Program-made: the position numbers and the translations under genes
Shown here: positions 1 to 6,174 of the stretch, piece by piece
Layout of the letters: each line of letters begins with the position of its first letter
Position numbering within the stretch: the stretch's first letter is position 1
NCBI GenBank assembly: GCA_017542055.1
Contig: JAFXXW010000006.1
Coordinates: 1-36,235 of the forward strand
Reading direction: 5' to 3'
Length of the DNA stretch: 36,235 nucleotides
Source: Kiritimatiellia bacterium
Lineage (GTDB): Bacteria; Verrucomicrobiota; Kiritimatiellia; RFP12; UBA1067
The notes under the pieces: generated by a model
Databases searched by the model: none
Told to the model about the DNA's origin: nothing
Seen by the model: the letters and a program-made list of their open reading frames with translations, nothing else

Positions 1-432
1 GGAAAGATTTCGCAGATTGGCGGTTTTATGCGCATTGAAGACTTCGAGATCGCTGAAATGTATGGTGCGGAGAATTTGGATCTTGACAAGGCGGTCGGGC
101 GGTACATGACGGAAGATATTCCATTCCCCAATTCGGAGAACGTCAATGCCAACGAGCTTTTGCGTAAGATGGCGGTGTTTATCAAAGGCGAAACGGTTCC
201 GCTGTTTGGTACGGGAGATATGTTTTTCTATGACGGCACGGACTATAAGGTATGGATACAACGTAAGACTGGCGACAGCGATTATATCTCGTTTGGGCGC
301 GATCGTCTCGACCAGTTGCTGGGACGGTCCCGCTTTGATTGCTACAACCTTATCCTAGACTGGTGCTATGCAGAAGGCCTGGCGTCCAAGCCCGGTCGGG
401 ATGTTGTACCGCCAAGCGGCAAGTGGAGTTGA
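1..432 (+). CDS. Hypothetical protein, 5'-truncated by window edge
   Basis: The reading frame is open from the first base of the window to a TGA at 430-432, so the gene probably begins upstream. The first in-window ATG (position 28) has no convincing ribosome binding site. The visible part, about 143 residues, is acidic and mixed hydrophilic, with no membrane segment or signal peptide and no motif I recognise. A stretch around GTGDMFFYDGTDYKVW alternates aromatic and charged residues as in beta-strands. The last ~20 residues (Pro/Gly/Lys rich) look like a poor continuation of a folded domain, so the true end could differ. No function is assigned. A small ORF and a lipoprotein gene follow. Confidence 0.45.
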   Translation, partial: GKISQIGGFMRIEDFEIAEMYGAENLDLDKAVGRYMTEDIPFPNSENVNANELLRKMAVFIKGETVPLFGTGDMFFYDGTDYKVWIQRKTGDSDYISFGRDRLDQLLGRSRFDCYNLILDWCYAEGLASKPGRDVVPPSGKWS

Positions 433-463
433 TATAGCGATAATTCTAATTTTGGGAGATGCT

Positions 464-607
464 ATGGGATTGGTGAAGACGAGAAGGTTGGCTGCGATGC
501 AAAAACAGCAGAAGGCGAAGATGGCGAGGGGGAATGTGAAAATGTGCAAGTATCCAATACCAATAACCAATACCAATTTAAAAGGTAACGAAAGGAGCAA
601 AGGATGA
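464..607 (+). CDS. Possible small basic protein, coupled to lipoprotein gene
   Basis: This 47-codon ORF starts at ATG 464, five bases after a GGGAG ribosome-binding sequence (454-458). It ends with a TGA that overlaps the ATG of the next gene (ATGA, 604-607), the same coupling used by many real gene pairs in this window. The product is strongly basic (many Lys, Arg and Gln), has no signal peptide, and resembles no family I know. Near its 3' end lies an imperfect 13-bp tandem repeat built from CCAATA units (553-578). It could be a leader peptide, a real small protein, or chance. The coupling and ribosome-binding site are the only support. Confidence 0.3.
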   Translation: MGLVKTRRLAAMQKQQKAKMARGNVKMCKYPIPITNTNLKGNERSKG

Positions 608-960
608 AAAAGGTAGTGATGGTGGCGATGATGGGGCTGCTGGCGGGGTGCGGGTTGTTCCGTAGCGAAGAGCCGAGGATCGAGGTGGACAATGCGATGG
701 TGGTGGTGACGCCGGGACACGATTTGCGTTCGGCGGTGGTGCAGGCGGCCACGCACAGACGTTGGAGCGTGCAGGCGATGGCGAACGGCGACATCCGGTG
801 CCAGATTGTGCAGCGGAAGAACGTGGTGACGATCGATATCGTGGTCAAGAGCGACACCACTTATGCCATCAGGTTCGTTGAGAGCAACATTCCCAATCGC
901 AAGTACAACCAGTGGATCAACAATCTGCAACGTGAAATCGCCAAGTGGGCCACCAGGTGA
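604..960 (+). CDS. Small lipoprotein of unknown function
   Basis: The 118-residue product begins with a textbook lipoprotein signal: MKK, a hydrophobic core, then the lipobox LLAGC with the lipidated cysteine at residue 16. It should be processed by signal peptidase II and anchored in the envelope. The mature domain of about 100 residues has alternating beta-type stretches (for example RIEVDNAMVVVTP and VVTIDIVVKSDTTYAIRF) and ends in a basic helix; I do not recognise the family. AAGGAG lies six bases before the ATG (592-597), so the start is well supported. It overlaps the preceding small ORF by four bases. It is followed by a copy of a G-rich intergenic repeat and then the promoter of the antitoxin gene. 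Confidence 0.75.
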   Translation: MKKVVMVAMMGLLAGCGLFRSEEPRIEVDNAMVVVTPGHDLRSAVVQAATHRRWSVQAMANGDIRCQIVQRKNVVTIDIVVKSDTTYAIRFVESNIPNRKYNQWINNLQREIAKWATR

Positions 961-965
961 GGGGA

Positions 966-1001
966 TTGCTTCCGCTACGGGGAGTCTAGGAGTTTGGGAG
1001 T
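966..1001 (+). repeat. Copy A of dispersed G-rich repeat
   Basis: TTGCTTCCGC (966-975) is followed by a 22-bp core at 980-1001 (GGGAGTCTAGGAGTTT, then GGGAGT). The core is identical to the one at 2144-2165 and related to copies at 3185-3206 and 6782-6795. It lies between the lipoprotein gene and the next promoter. Confidence 0.7.
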
Positions 1002-1039
1002 TTTGGAGGGGGAGAGAATGTGAAAGTTTAAAGTTGGGG

Positions 1040-1069
1040 TTGACATGTGGGGGTAAAATATGATATAAT
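1040..1069 (+). promoter_or_regulatory. Consensus sigma-70-type promoter for dinJ-like gene
   Basis: A perfect -35 (TTGACA, 1040-1045) is followed by an 18-bp spacer and an extended -10 (TG at 1061-1062, TATAAT 1064-1069). This is the closest match to consensus of the eight similar promoters in the window. Confidence 0.85.
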
Positions 1070-1092
1070 ATACAATGTATTGGTAATGTATT
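1070..1092 (+). promoter_or_regulatory. Candidate autoregulatory operator
   Basis: Immediately after the -10 is an ATACA-A-TGTAT inverted repeat (1070-1080). The octamer AATGTATT is then repeated at 1074-1081 and 1085-1092, a period of 11 bp or about one helical turn. RelB/DinJ-family antitoxins are DNA-binding and commonly repress their own promoter, so this is a plausible operator. Confidence 0.4.
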
Positions 1093-1113
1093 ACACAGGT
1101 CAAGGAGGCGGCA

Positions 1114-1407
1114 ATGATAACCACGATGAGGATTGATGATGCGCTAAAGCGCGAATCGGATGCCATATTCAGCAATTTGGGGCTGAATATGTCGTCGGCG
1201 ATTACTATTTTCCTTAAGCAGGTAGTGCGCACGAAGGGGATTCCGTTTGAGTTGAAATGTGGTGCGACGGAGTTGCCGGTATCGCGTGAACAGGTTCGGG
1301 AAGCGGTGCGGGCGATGAGGGCGGCAAATGGTCGCGACTGGAACGAGGAGGAAGTCAATTCGGAAATCGCGGCAGCGAGGAGGAGCCGGCGCAAAATGAG
1401 AAACTAG
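1114..1407 (+). CDS. RelB/DinJ family antitoxin, no adjacent toxin
   Basis: The 97-residue protein opens with the ribbon-helix-helix layout of the RelB/DinJ family: MITTMRIDDALKRESDAIF (beta strand plus helix), then NLGLNMSSAITIFLKQVV and the family signature GIPFEL at about residues 43-48. The basic, charged C-terminus (residues 60-97) would be the toxin-binding region. AAGGAGG (1102-1108) fixes the start. In this family the antitoxin normally precedes a RelE/YafQ-type ribonuclease toxin, but the next gene is a dipeptidase 40 bp downstream and no toxin ORF fits in between. It is therefore an orphan antitoxin, either domesticated as a repressor or the remnant of a module. It has its own very strong promoter and a possible operator. 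Confidence 0.8.
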   Translation: MITTMRIDDALKRESDAIFSNLGLNMSSAITIFLKQVVRTKGIPFELKCGATELPVSREQVREAVRAMRAANGRDWNEEEVNSEIAAARRSRRKMRN

Positions 1408-1429
1408 GTCAGACCTAAATTCTCATTTT
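1393..1429 (+). terminator. Nested hairpin after antitoxin gene
   Basis: Perfect 10-bp arms AAAATGAGAA (1393-1402) and TTCTCATTTT (1420-1429) enclose a second inverted repeat TAGGTC-A-GACCTA (1405-1417). The structure overlaps the stop codon of the antitoxin gene and ends just before the ribosome binding site of the next gene. It could be a (possibly bidirectional) terminator, a protein-binding palindrome or an mRNA processing site. The U-tract is short, so termination is not certain. Confidence 0.5.
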
Positions 1430-1446
1430 AGGAGAGGAGAGAAAAG

Positions 1447-2124
1447 ATGAAGAAGTGGGCGATGGCGATTTTGGCGGTGATAGGGCTGCTGGCGGGGTGT
1501 GCGCGGACGGAGGAGGGGCGAGAAGGCTTCGTGGAGCTGGCGGAGGCGGTGCCGGATGTTATTTTGGAGATAAGGTACTATTCGACGTACAACTTCACGG
1601 GCGAGCGGATCGACGGATATGAAGAGCCTTGTGCGTTGCTGACGAAAGAGGCGGCGGAGGCGCTCAAGGCGGCGAGCGACGACTGCGTGGGGCGGGGATA
1701 CCGGCTCAAGGTATACGACGCCTACCGTCCGCAAAGGGCGGTGGCGCATTTCGTGCGTTGGGCGGCAGACCAGGACGATACGCGCATGAAGCAGCCGTTC
1801 TATCCGGAGCTCGACAAGTCGGTGCTGTTCGAGCAGGGCTATATCGCCGAGCGGTCGGGACATAGTCGGGGGAGCACGGTGGACCTGACGCTGTTCGATA
1901 TGCGGACTGGGAAAGAGGTGGATATGGGAGGCACGTTCGACTGGTTCGGGGAGCGGTCGCATCCGGATTGCCAAGAGGTCACCGGCGAACAGTTCGCCAA
2001 CCGGATGATGCTTAGGGATATCATGGTGGCGCACGGCTTCAGGCCCCTCGCCGAGGAATGGTGGCACTTCACGCTCGAAAACGAGCCCTACCCCGACACT
2101 TACTTCGACTTCCCGGTGAAGTAA
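1447..2124 (+). CDS. D-alanyl-D-alanine dipeptidase, lipoprotein form
   Basis: This is a zinc peptidase of the VanX/DdpX type (peptidase M15D), which cleaves D-Ala-D-Ala. Visible motifs are DAYRP (Arg94, transition-state arginine of VanX), SGHSRGSTVD (zinc ligands His139 and Asp146) and EEWWH (catalytic Glu204 and zinc ligand His207). The N-terminus carries a lipobox LLAGC with Cys18, so the enzyme should sit in the envelope. The VanX of vancomycin resistance is cytoplasmic. A role in peptidoglycan turnover or scavenging of D-Ala dipeptides is therefore more likely than resistance, and no vanH or vanA ligase gene is nearby. Length (225 residues) is normal for the family. AGGAG-rich sequence at 1430-1440 precedes the ATG. 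Confidence 0.88.
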   Translation: MKKWAMAILAVIGLLAGCARTEEGREGFVELAEAVPDVILEIRYYSTYNFTGERIDGYEEPCALLTKEAAEALKAASDDCVGRGYRLKVYDAYRPQRAVAHFVRWAADQDDTRMKQPFYPELDKSVLFEQGYIAERSGHSRGSTVDLTLFDMRTGKEVDMGGTFDWFGERSHPDCQEVTGEQFANRMMLRDIMVAHGFRPLAEEWWHFTLENEPYPDTYFDFPVK

Positions 2125-2143
2125 AGGGTAAAAACGTATAGCT

Positions 2144-2165
2144 GGGAGTCTAGGAGTTTGGGAGT
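2144..2165 (+). repeat. Copy B of dispersed G-rich repeat
   Basis: This 22-bp core is identical to copy A (980-1001). It lacks the TTGCTT-CGC part and ends eight bases before the ATG of the transporter gene, so its last GGAG (2161-2164) probably serves as the ribosome binding site. Confidence 0.7.
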
Positions 2166-2172
2166 CGAGGGG

Positions 2173-3060
2173 ATGAGTATCGAGGCGTGGACGGGGTGGA
2201 TATTGGCCAGTGCGACGATGCTGGCGCTGTATGATTTGGCCAAGAAGGCGAGCGTGCGGGACAATGCCGTTTTGCCGGTGTTGCTCATTTCCACCACTTT
2301 CGGCTTTGTCGCCTATTTGGCCGGATTGGGGGCGGGCGGACGGTTGGGGGCGTTGGGCGAAATCGCAGGACCGGTGCTCGTACTGGGGCTGGCGAAGAGC
2401 GCGATCGTGGGGACCTCGTGGGTGTTCACGTTTTGCGCGCTAAGGACGCTGCCGATCACGATCGCGACGCCGATTCGCGCGTCCGCGCCGGCGCTGGTGC
2501 TGTTGATCGCGGTGCCGCTGTATGGCGAAATTCCGTCCGTCCTGCAGGGGCTGGGGATGGCGATAGTGCTGGCGGGCTACTTGGCGTTTTCGTGGGCCGG
2601 GCGATACGAGGGAATCGATTTCTTCCGGAATCGCGCGGTGTGGTGCGCGATCGTGGGGGCGGTGTTTTCCGCATTGTCGGCCATTTGGGACAAGTACGTG
2701 TTCCAGGTGCGCGCCTTGCCGGTGGAGTCGGTGCAGTTCGTGTTCCAGGCGGGACTGGTGGCGTTCTATGCGTTGGCGCTGGTCGGGTCGAGGGCGATGG
2801 GCGTAGGGCGCGAGGAGTTCGGGTGGCGCTGGACGATTCCGCTCGTCGGCATTTTGCTGGCGGGGGCGGACTGGCTGTACTTCAAGGGGCTGGCGCATCC
2901 CGGGGTGCCGGTTTCGGCCGCTTCGCTGATGCGGCGCTTTTCGGTGGTGCTGACGTTCCTGTTAGGGGCGCGGTTTTTTAACGAGACGAATCTGGTGCGC
3001 AAGGGCATCGCGCTCGCGGCGATAGTGTCGGGCGTGGGGTTGATGTGTCTGGCCAAATGA
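2173..3060 (+). CDS. EamA/DMT family transporter
   Basis: This 295-residue integral membrane protein has about ten hydrophobic segments arranged as two homologous halves, typical of EamA drug/metabolite transporters. The end of the first half (residues ~77-138, including LRTLPITIATPIRASAPALVLL) and of the second half (SAASLMRRFSVVLTFLLG) both show the conserved helix that follows the family's substrate pocket. Substrate cannot be told from sequence; family members export metabolites or amino acids or take up nucleotide-sugar-like compounds. I chose ATG 2173 over the in-frame TTG at 2158, because GGAG at 2161-2164 is well spaced from it. That ribosome binding site lies inside repeat copy B. 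Confidence 0.82.
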   Translation: MSIEAWTGWILASATMLALYDLAKKASVRDNAVLPVLLISTTFGFVAYLAGLGAGGRLGALGEIAGPVLVLGLAKSAIVGTSWVFTFCALRTLPITIATPIRASAPALVLLIAVPLYGEIPSVLQGLGMAIVLAGYLAFSWAGRYEGIDFFRNRAVWCAIVGAVFSALSAIWDKYVFQVRALPVESVQFVFQAGLVAFYALALVGSRAMGVGREEFGWRWTIPLVGILLAGADWLYFKGLAHPGVPVSAASLMRRFSVVLTFLLGARFFNETNLVRKGIALAAIVSGVGLMCLAK

Positions 3061-3080
3061 CGATTTTGGTCCGCGGCCTC

Positions 3081-3109
3081 TTGCATTCGCGCCGAAAATA
3101 TGATATAAT
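3081..3109 (+). promoter_or_regulatory. Promoter of the redox operon
   Basis: TTGCAT (3081-3086), 17-bp spacer, extended -10 with TG at 3101-3102 and TATAAT at 3104-3109. It is followed by a leader of about 180 bases containing the inverted-repeat element at 3171-3264. Confidence 0.75.
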
Positions 3110-3170
3110 ATCCTTGTCTTGAAAAAGAAACACGTATTGAACAGAATGATAAAGCTTTACTGCGAAGAGG

Positions 3171-3264
3171 TTGCTTTCGCATCTGGGAGTCTTGGAGTTA
3201 GGGAGTAGGAAGATTTTTCGAGGGCTCGGTTCCCAAGCTCCAGAACTCCCAGTAACGAAAGCAA
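3171..3264 (+). repeat. Copy C: 94-bp element with inverted arms
   Basis: Left arm 3171-3204 and the reverse complement of 3231-3264 match at 27 of 34 positions, including a perfect 9-bp outer arm (TTGCTTTCG / CGAAAGCAA), and enclose a 26-base loop. Each arm contains the G-rich core seen in copies A, B and D. In RNA this would fold as a long hairpin in the leader of the redox operon. It resembles a miniature element, but I see no clear target-site duplication. The leader also contains a 20-codon ORF from ATG 3146 that runs into the element and stops at 3206-3208; it is probably not a gene. Confidence 0.7.
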
Positions 3265-3293
3265 TCTAATATGCACATTTAAGGAGGACTGAT

Positions 3294-3851
3294 ATGAAGA
3301 AGAATCTTGGTGTGAAGAACTGGATGTTCCCGATGCCGGTATTGATGATCGGCACGTACAACGAGGACGGCACCCCCGATGCGATGGTCGCCGCTTGGGG
3401 CGGGATTACGCTGGAGGACGAGATAACGATCTGCATCGACACCGCGCACAAGACTTGGGGCAACATCGCCGCACGAAAAGCGTTTACGGTCGCGTTTGGC
3501 ACGGCGGAGACAGTCAAGGCATGCGACTATCTCGGCATTGCGAGCGGCAATAAGACGCCTGACAAGGTGGCGAAGAGCGGGCTAACCGTCACCAAGAGCG
3601 AGTTGGTGGATGCGCCGGTCATCAACGAGCTGCCGCTGGTTCTTGAATGCAAGCTTGTTTCGATGAACGAGGAGAACTGCAACGTGGTGGGCAAAATCGT
3701 CAACTGCGCGGTTGAAGAGTCCGCTATGACCGATGGCACTCCGGATGCGGGCAAGATGAAGCCGATCTGCTTCGACACCTGCCAGCATGTCTATCGTCTT
3801 ATGGGCGAAGTCGTGGCTCCGGCGTTCTCCTGCGGCAAGGAATTGATATAA
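3294..3851 (+). CDS. Flavin reductase-like FMN-binding protein
   Basis: This 185-residue protein belongs to the flavin reductase-like split-barrel family. The N-terminal MKKNLGVKNWMFPMPVLMIGTY and DGTPDAMVAAWGG segments form the FMN-binding barrel of that family, followed by HKTWGNIAARKAFTVAFG and a C-terminal half with NVVGKIVNCAVEES. Members bind FMN and either reduce flavin with NAD(P)H or act as small flavoproteins in anaerobic redox chemistry; substrate is not predictable. AAGGAGG (3281-3287) is six bases before the ATG. It is the first gene of a six-gene redox operon, with the next start codon directly abutting its stop. Confidence 0.85.
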   Translation: MKKNLGVKNWMFPMPVLMIGTYNEDGTPDAMVAAWGGITLEDEITICIDTAHKTWGNIAARKAFTVAFGTAETVKACDYLGIASGNKTPDKVAKSGLTVTKSELVDAPVINELPLVLECKLVSMNEENCNVVGKIVNCAVEESAMTDGTPDAGKMKPICFDTCQHVYRLMGEVVAPAFSCGKELI

Positions 3852-4559
3852 ATGGAATTCACGGACAAAGTGGTGGTCGTCACCGGTGGGGCGCAGGGCA
3901 TTGGTAAATGCTGTGCCGAGTGCTTCCGTCGAGAAGGAGCGACTGTTTGCATCATTGATATCCAGCAGGGGCCGTGGTTTGTCGGCGATATTGCCGTCAA
4001 GTCCGTCCTCGAACGATTTGCCGCCGAGGTCATCGCCAAAAGCGGACACGTCGATGTGCTGGTGAATAACGCGATGCCGCTGTTCAAGGGCATCGACGAA
4101 TGCACGTACGAAGAGTTCGTGAACGCCCAAGCGGTAGGCGTGGCCGCTCCGTTCTATCTCGCAAAACTCTTCAAAGACCACTTTGCCAAAGGCGCATCCA
4201 TCATCAACATCTCGTCATCCCGCGACAGGATGAGCCAGCCTCAGACGGAGAGCTACACGGCAGCGAAGGGCGGAATAGCCGCGCTTACACATGCGCTCGC
4301 CGCGAGTTTCGCGGGACGCGTCCGCGTCAACTCGATCTCGCCGGGATGGATCGATACGGCGGGCAAGACTTACGATGGGCCCGACGCTTCGCAACATTTC
4401 GCAGGGCGCGTCGGCAATCCGCGCGACATCGCGGACATGGTTCTCTACCTCGCCTCGAACAAGGCGGGATTCATAACGGGTGAAAACATCTGTATCGACG
4501 GCGGTATGACACGTAACATGATCTACCACAATGACAACGGTTGGCGACTGGAGCAATGA
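3852..4559 (+). CDS. SDR family NAD(P)-dependent oxidoreductase
   Basis: This is a classical short-chain dehydrogenase of 235 residues. It has the Rossmann cofactor motif TGGAQGIG (11-18), NNAM at 72-75 (NNAG in most members), a serine cluster at 121-123, and the catalytic YTAAK with Tyr135 and Lys139. The substrate-side ISPGWIDT and C-terminal GFITGENICIDGG are also typical. It should oxidise or reduce an alcohol/carbonyl substrate in the cytoplasm; specificity is unknown. Its ATG follows directly on the stop of the flavin reductase-like gene, and its TGA overlaps the ATG of the CrcB reading frame, so the three are translationally linked. Confidence 0.88.
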   Translation: MEFTDKVVVVTGGAQGIGKCCAECFRREGATVCIIDIQQGPWFVGDIAVKSVLERFAAEVIAKSGHVDVLVNNAMPLFKGIDECTYEEFVNAQAVGVAAPFYLAKLFKDHFAKGASIINISSSRDRMSQPQTESYTAAKGGIAALTHALAASFAGRVRVNSISPGWIDTAGKTYDGPDASQHFAGRVGNPRDIADMVLYLASNKAGFITGENICIDGGMTRNMIYHNDNGWRLEQ

Positions 4560-5479
4560 ACGCACTATTTGTCTTTATTGGCGGTGGGGCAGGAAGTGTT
4601 CTGCGATATCTGATCGGGCTGTGGATCGGGTCGGCTATGTTTCCCTGGGCGACGCTGGGCGTGAACGCCGTCGGCAGTCTGGCGATAGGTCTCTTTGGCG
4701 GTTGGGCGGTGCGCTTGGGGTGGAGCGAGACGGTGCGGCTGGCGTTGATCGTCGGGTTGTGCGGGGGCTTCACCACTTTCTCGACTTTCTCCAAGGAATC
4801 GCTTGCGTTGATGACGGCAGGGCGCTATGGTGCGTTGGCGGCTTATGCGGTAGGCAGCGTGGCGTTGGGCGTCGTCATGGTGGCGGCAGGATGTTTTATC
4901 GGTCAAGGCAAACAGGAGGCAACGATGGAAAACGAGACGGTATATAGTTTTACGGTCAAGGGACGGGGCGGCACCACGCTCGACCTGGCTACGCTCAAGG
5001 GGAAGGTGCTCCTTATCGTGAACACCGCCACCGGTTGCGGCTTCACTCCGCAGTACGAAGGTTTGGAGCAGCTATACGGCAAGTATCGCGACCGGGGACT
5101 CGAGATTCTCGACTTCCCGTGCGATCAGTTCGGGCATCAGGCGCCCGGGAGCGACGATGAAATCCACCAGTTCTGCGCGCTCAAGTACAACACGTCTTTC
5201 GACCAGCTCGCGAAGATCGAAGTGAACGGCGCAGGGGCCGAGCCGCTCTACCAGTTCCTCAAGGCGACGCGACCGAAAGACGATGCGCCGGAAGCGGATA
5301 TCGTCGGGCTGAGGGAACTGCTCGCCAAGCACGGGCTCATCGGCGCGGAGGCCCCGGGCGACATCGAATGGAACTTCACCAAGTTCCTGATCGGCCGAGA
5401 CGGGAAGGTGGTGAAGCGTTTCCATCCCACCACCCCGCCCGAAGCGATAGCGAGAGAAATCGAACCACTACTGAACTAA
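4556..5479 (+). CDS. CrcB fluoride channel fused in frame to glutathione peroxidase
   Basis: One uninterrupted frame of 307 codons joins two complete proteins. Residues 1-123 are a full CrcB/Fluc fluoride exporter, with four membrane helices, GGGAGSVLRY near the N-terminus, ATLGVNAVGS, and the channel signature GGFTTFSTFSKE. From residue 124 comes a full glutathione peroxidase (see the separate entry). There is no stop at the normal CrcB end (after ...GQGKQEAT). The ATG at 4556 overlaps the SDR stop (ATGA). Fluc channels work as dual-topology dimers, so a permanent soluble fusion would be odd. An intact ribosome binding site and ATG for the peroxidase lie inside the frame. Either a natural read-through fusion or a lost CrcB stop codon explains this. 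Confidence 0.8.
   Translation: MNALFVFIGGGAGSVLRYLIGLWIGSAMFPWATLGVNAVGSLAIGLFGGWAVRLGWSETVRLALIVGLCGGFTTFSTFSKESLALMTAGRYGALAAYAVGSVALGVVMVAAGCFIGQGKQEATMENETVYSFTVKGRGGTTLDLATLKGKVLLIVNTATGCGFTPQYEGLEQLYGKYRDRGLEILDFPCDQFGHQAPGSDDEIHQFCALKYNTSFDQLAKIEVNGAGAEPLYQFLKATRPKDDAPEADIVGLRELLAKHGLIGAEAPGDIEWNFTKFLIGRDGKVVKRFHPTTPPEAIAREIEPLLN
4925..5479 (+). CDS. Glutathione peroxidase-type thiol peroxidase (internal start)
   Basis: This 184-residue domain could be made alone from ATG 4925: AGGAGG (4914-4919) lies five bases upstream. It has the family's catalytic features: peroxidatic Cys38 in ATGCGFTPQYEGL, Gln68 in FPCDQFG with the second cysteine Cys66, and the WNFTKF tryptophan and asparagine near the C-terminus. 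Bacterial members with Cys instead of selenocysteine usually take electrons from thioredoxin and reduce hydrogen peroxide or alkyl hydroperoxides. A ~25-residue stretch before WNFTKF is rich in Leu, Ala and Lys, as in many bacterial homologues. It may be translated separately, as the C-terminal half of a CrcB fusion, or both. Confidence 0.85.
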   Translation: MENETVYSFTVKGRGGTTLDLATLKGKVLLIVNTATGCGFTPQYEGLEQLYGKYRDRGLEILDFPCDQFGHQAPGSDDEIHQFCALKYNTSFDQLAKIEVNGAGAEPLYQFLKATRPKDDAPEADIVGLRELLAKHGLIGAEAPGDIEWNFTKFLIGRDGKVVKRFHPTTPPEAIAREIEPLLN

Positions 5480-5500
5480 AGTCAGCAAGGAGCCGAAACG

Positions 5501-6116
5501 ATGAAAGTTTTGATGATTAACGGCAGTCCGCGCAAGGATGGGAACACCGCGCGGGCACTTAAGGAAATTGCCGACACGCTCAAGGCGGAGGGGGTCGAAA
5601 GCGAGATCTTCTGGCTTGGCGCAAAGCCGGTGCGCGGTTGCATCGCTTGCGGACAGTGCAGCGCGAAGGGTCTTGGCCGCTGCGCATTTGACGATGACGC
5701 AGCAAATCGCATAATCGAAAAGCTCGCAGACGCCGACGGGATAATACTTGGTTCGCCGACCTATTATGGCCAGCCCAACGGCGCATTGCTGGCGGTGTGG
5801 CAGCGCGTATGTTTTGCCGGAGGCGCCGTGGTGCGGGGGCAAGCCGGCCGCCAATGTGGCGATTTGCCGGCGCGGAGGTTCCTCGGCGGCGTTCCAGACG
5901 ATGAACATGCCGTTCGAGATGCTGAATTGCCCGCTCGTCACGTCGCAGTACTGGAATGTAGCCTTCGGAAGAGAGCCGGGCGAATGCGCCCAGGACACCG
6001 AGGGAATGCAGACCATGCGCACGCTCGCCCGCAACATGGCGTGGCTCCTCAAATCCATCAAGGACAATCCGCGTCCGGCGCAGGAGCCCTGGCAACCCAT
6101 GCACTTCATACGATAA
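5501..6116 (+). pseudogene. Flavodoxin/NADPH-dependent FMN reductase family, frameshifted
   Basis: The first ~111 codons encode a flavodoxin-fold FMN protein: MKVLMINGSPRKDGNTARAL (phosphate-binding loop), GCIACGQC (iron-sulfur-flavoprotein-like cysteine pair) and GSPTYYGQPNGALLAV. Homology then jumps to the +1 frame (KPAANVAICRRGGSSAAFQTMNMPFEMLNC through to the stop at 6116). Removing one G from the run of five at 5835-5839 restores a single ~204-residue protein, so this is either a recent inactivating insertion or a homopolymer sequencing error. Both halves are otherwise undamaged. AAGGAG at 5487-5492 supports the start. It is a distant tandem relative of the next gene. The native product would be a cytoplasmic FMN-dependent reductase. 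Confidence 0.8.
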
Positions 6117-6174
6117 AGAAAACAGGGTGTTCATGCAACCGATGCCAATCGACTACGATAAGGAGATAGTGCAA

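Noticed and set aside
553-578. CCAATA tandem repeat as a phase-variable tract
   Set aside because: Only two imperfect 13-bp units are present, too few and too divergent for slippage to be likely.
1408-1446. Missed toxin gene next to the antitoxin
   Set aside because: Only 39 bases separate the antitoxin from the dipeptidase gene, and no small toxin-like ORF is found upstream of it either.
1447-3060. Vancomycin-resistance locus
   Set aside because: Only a VanX-like dipeptidase is present, as a lipoprotein; there is no VanH, VanA/B-type ligase or VanRS pair.
3171-3264. Insertion sequence
   Set aside because: It has inverted arms but is only 94 bp, with no transposase and no visible target duplication, so at most it is a non-autonomous element.
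3110-3293. Fluoride riboswitch upstream of the operon containing crcB
   Set aside because: I looked for the conserved GG-GATGG and pseudoknot-forming bases in the leader and did not see them; the leader is occupied by the inverted-repeat element.
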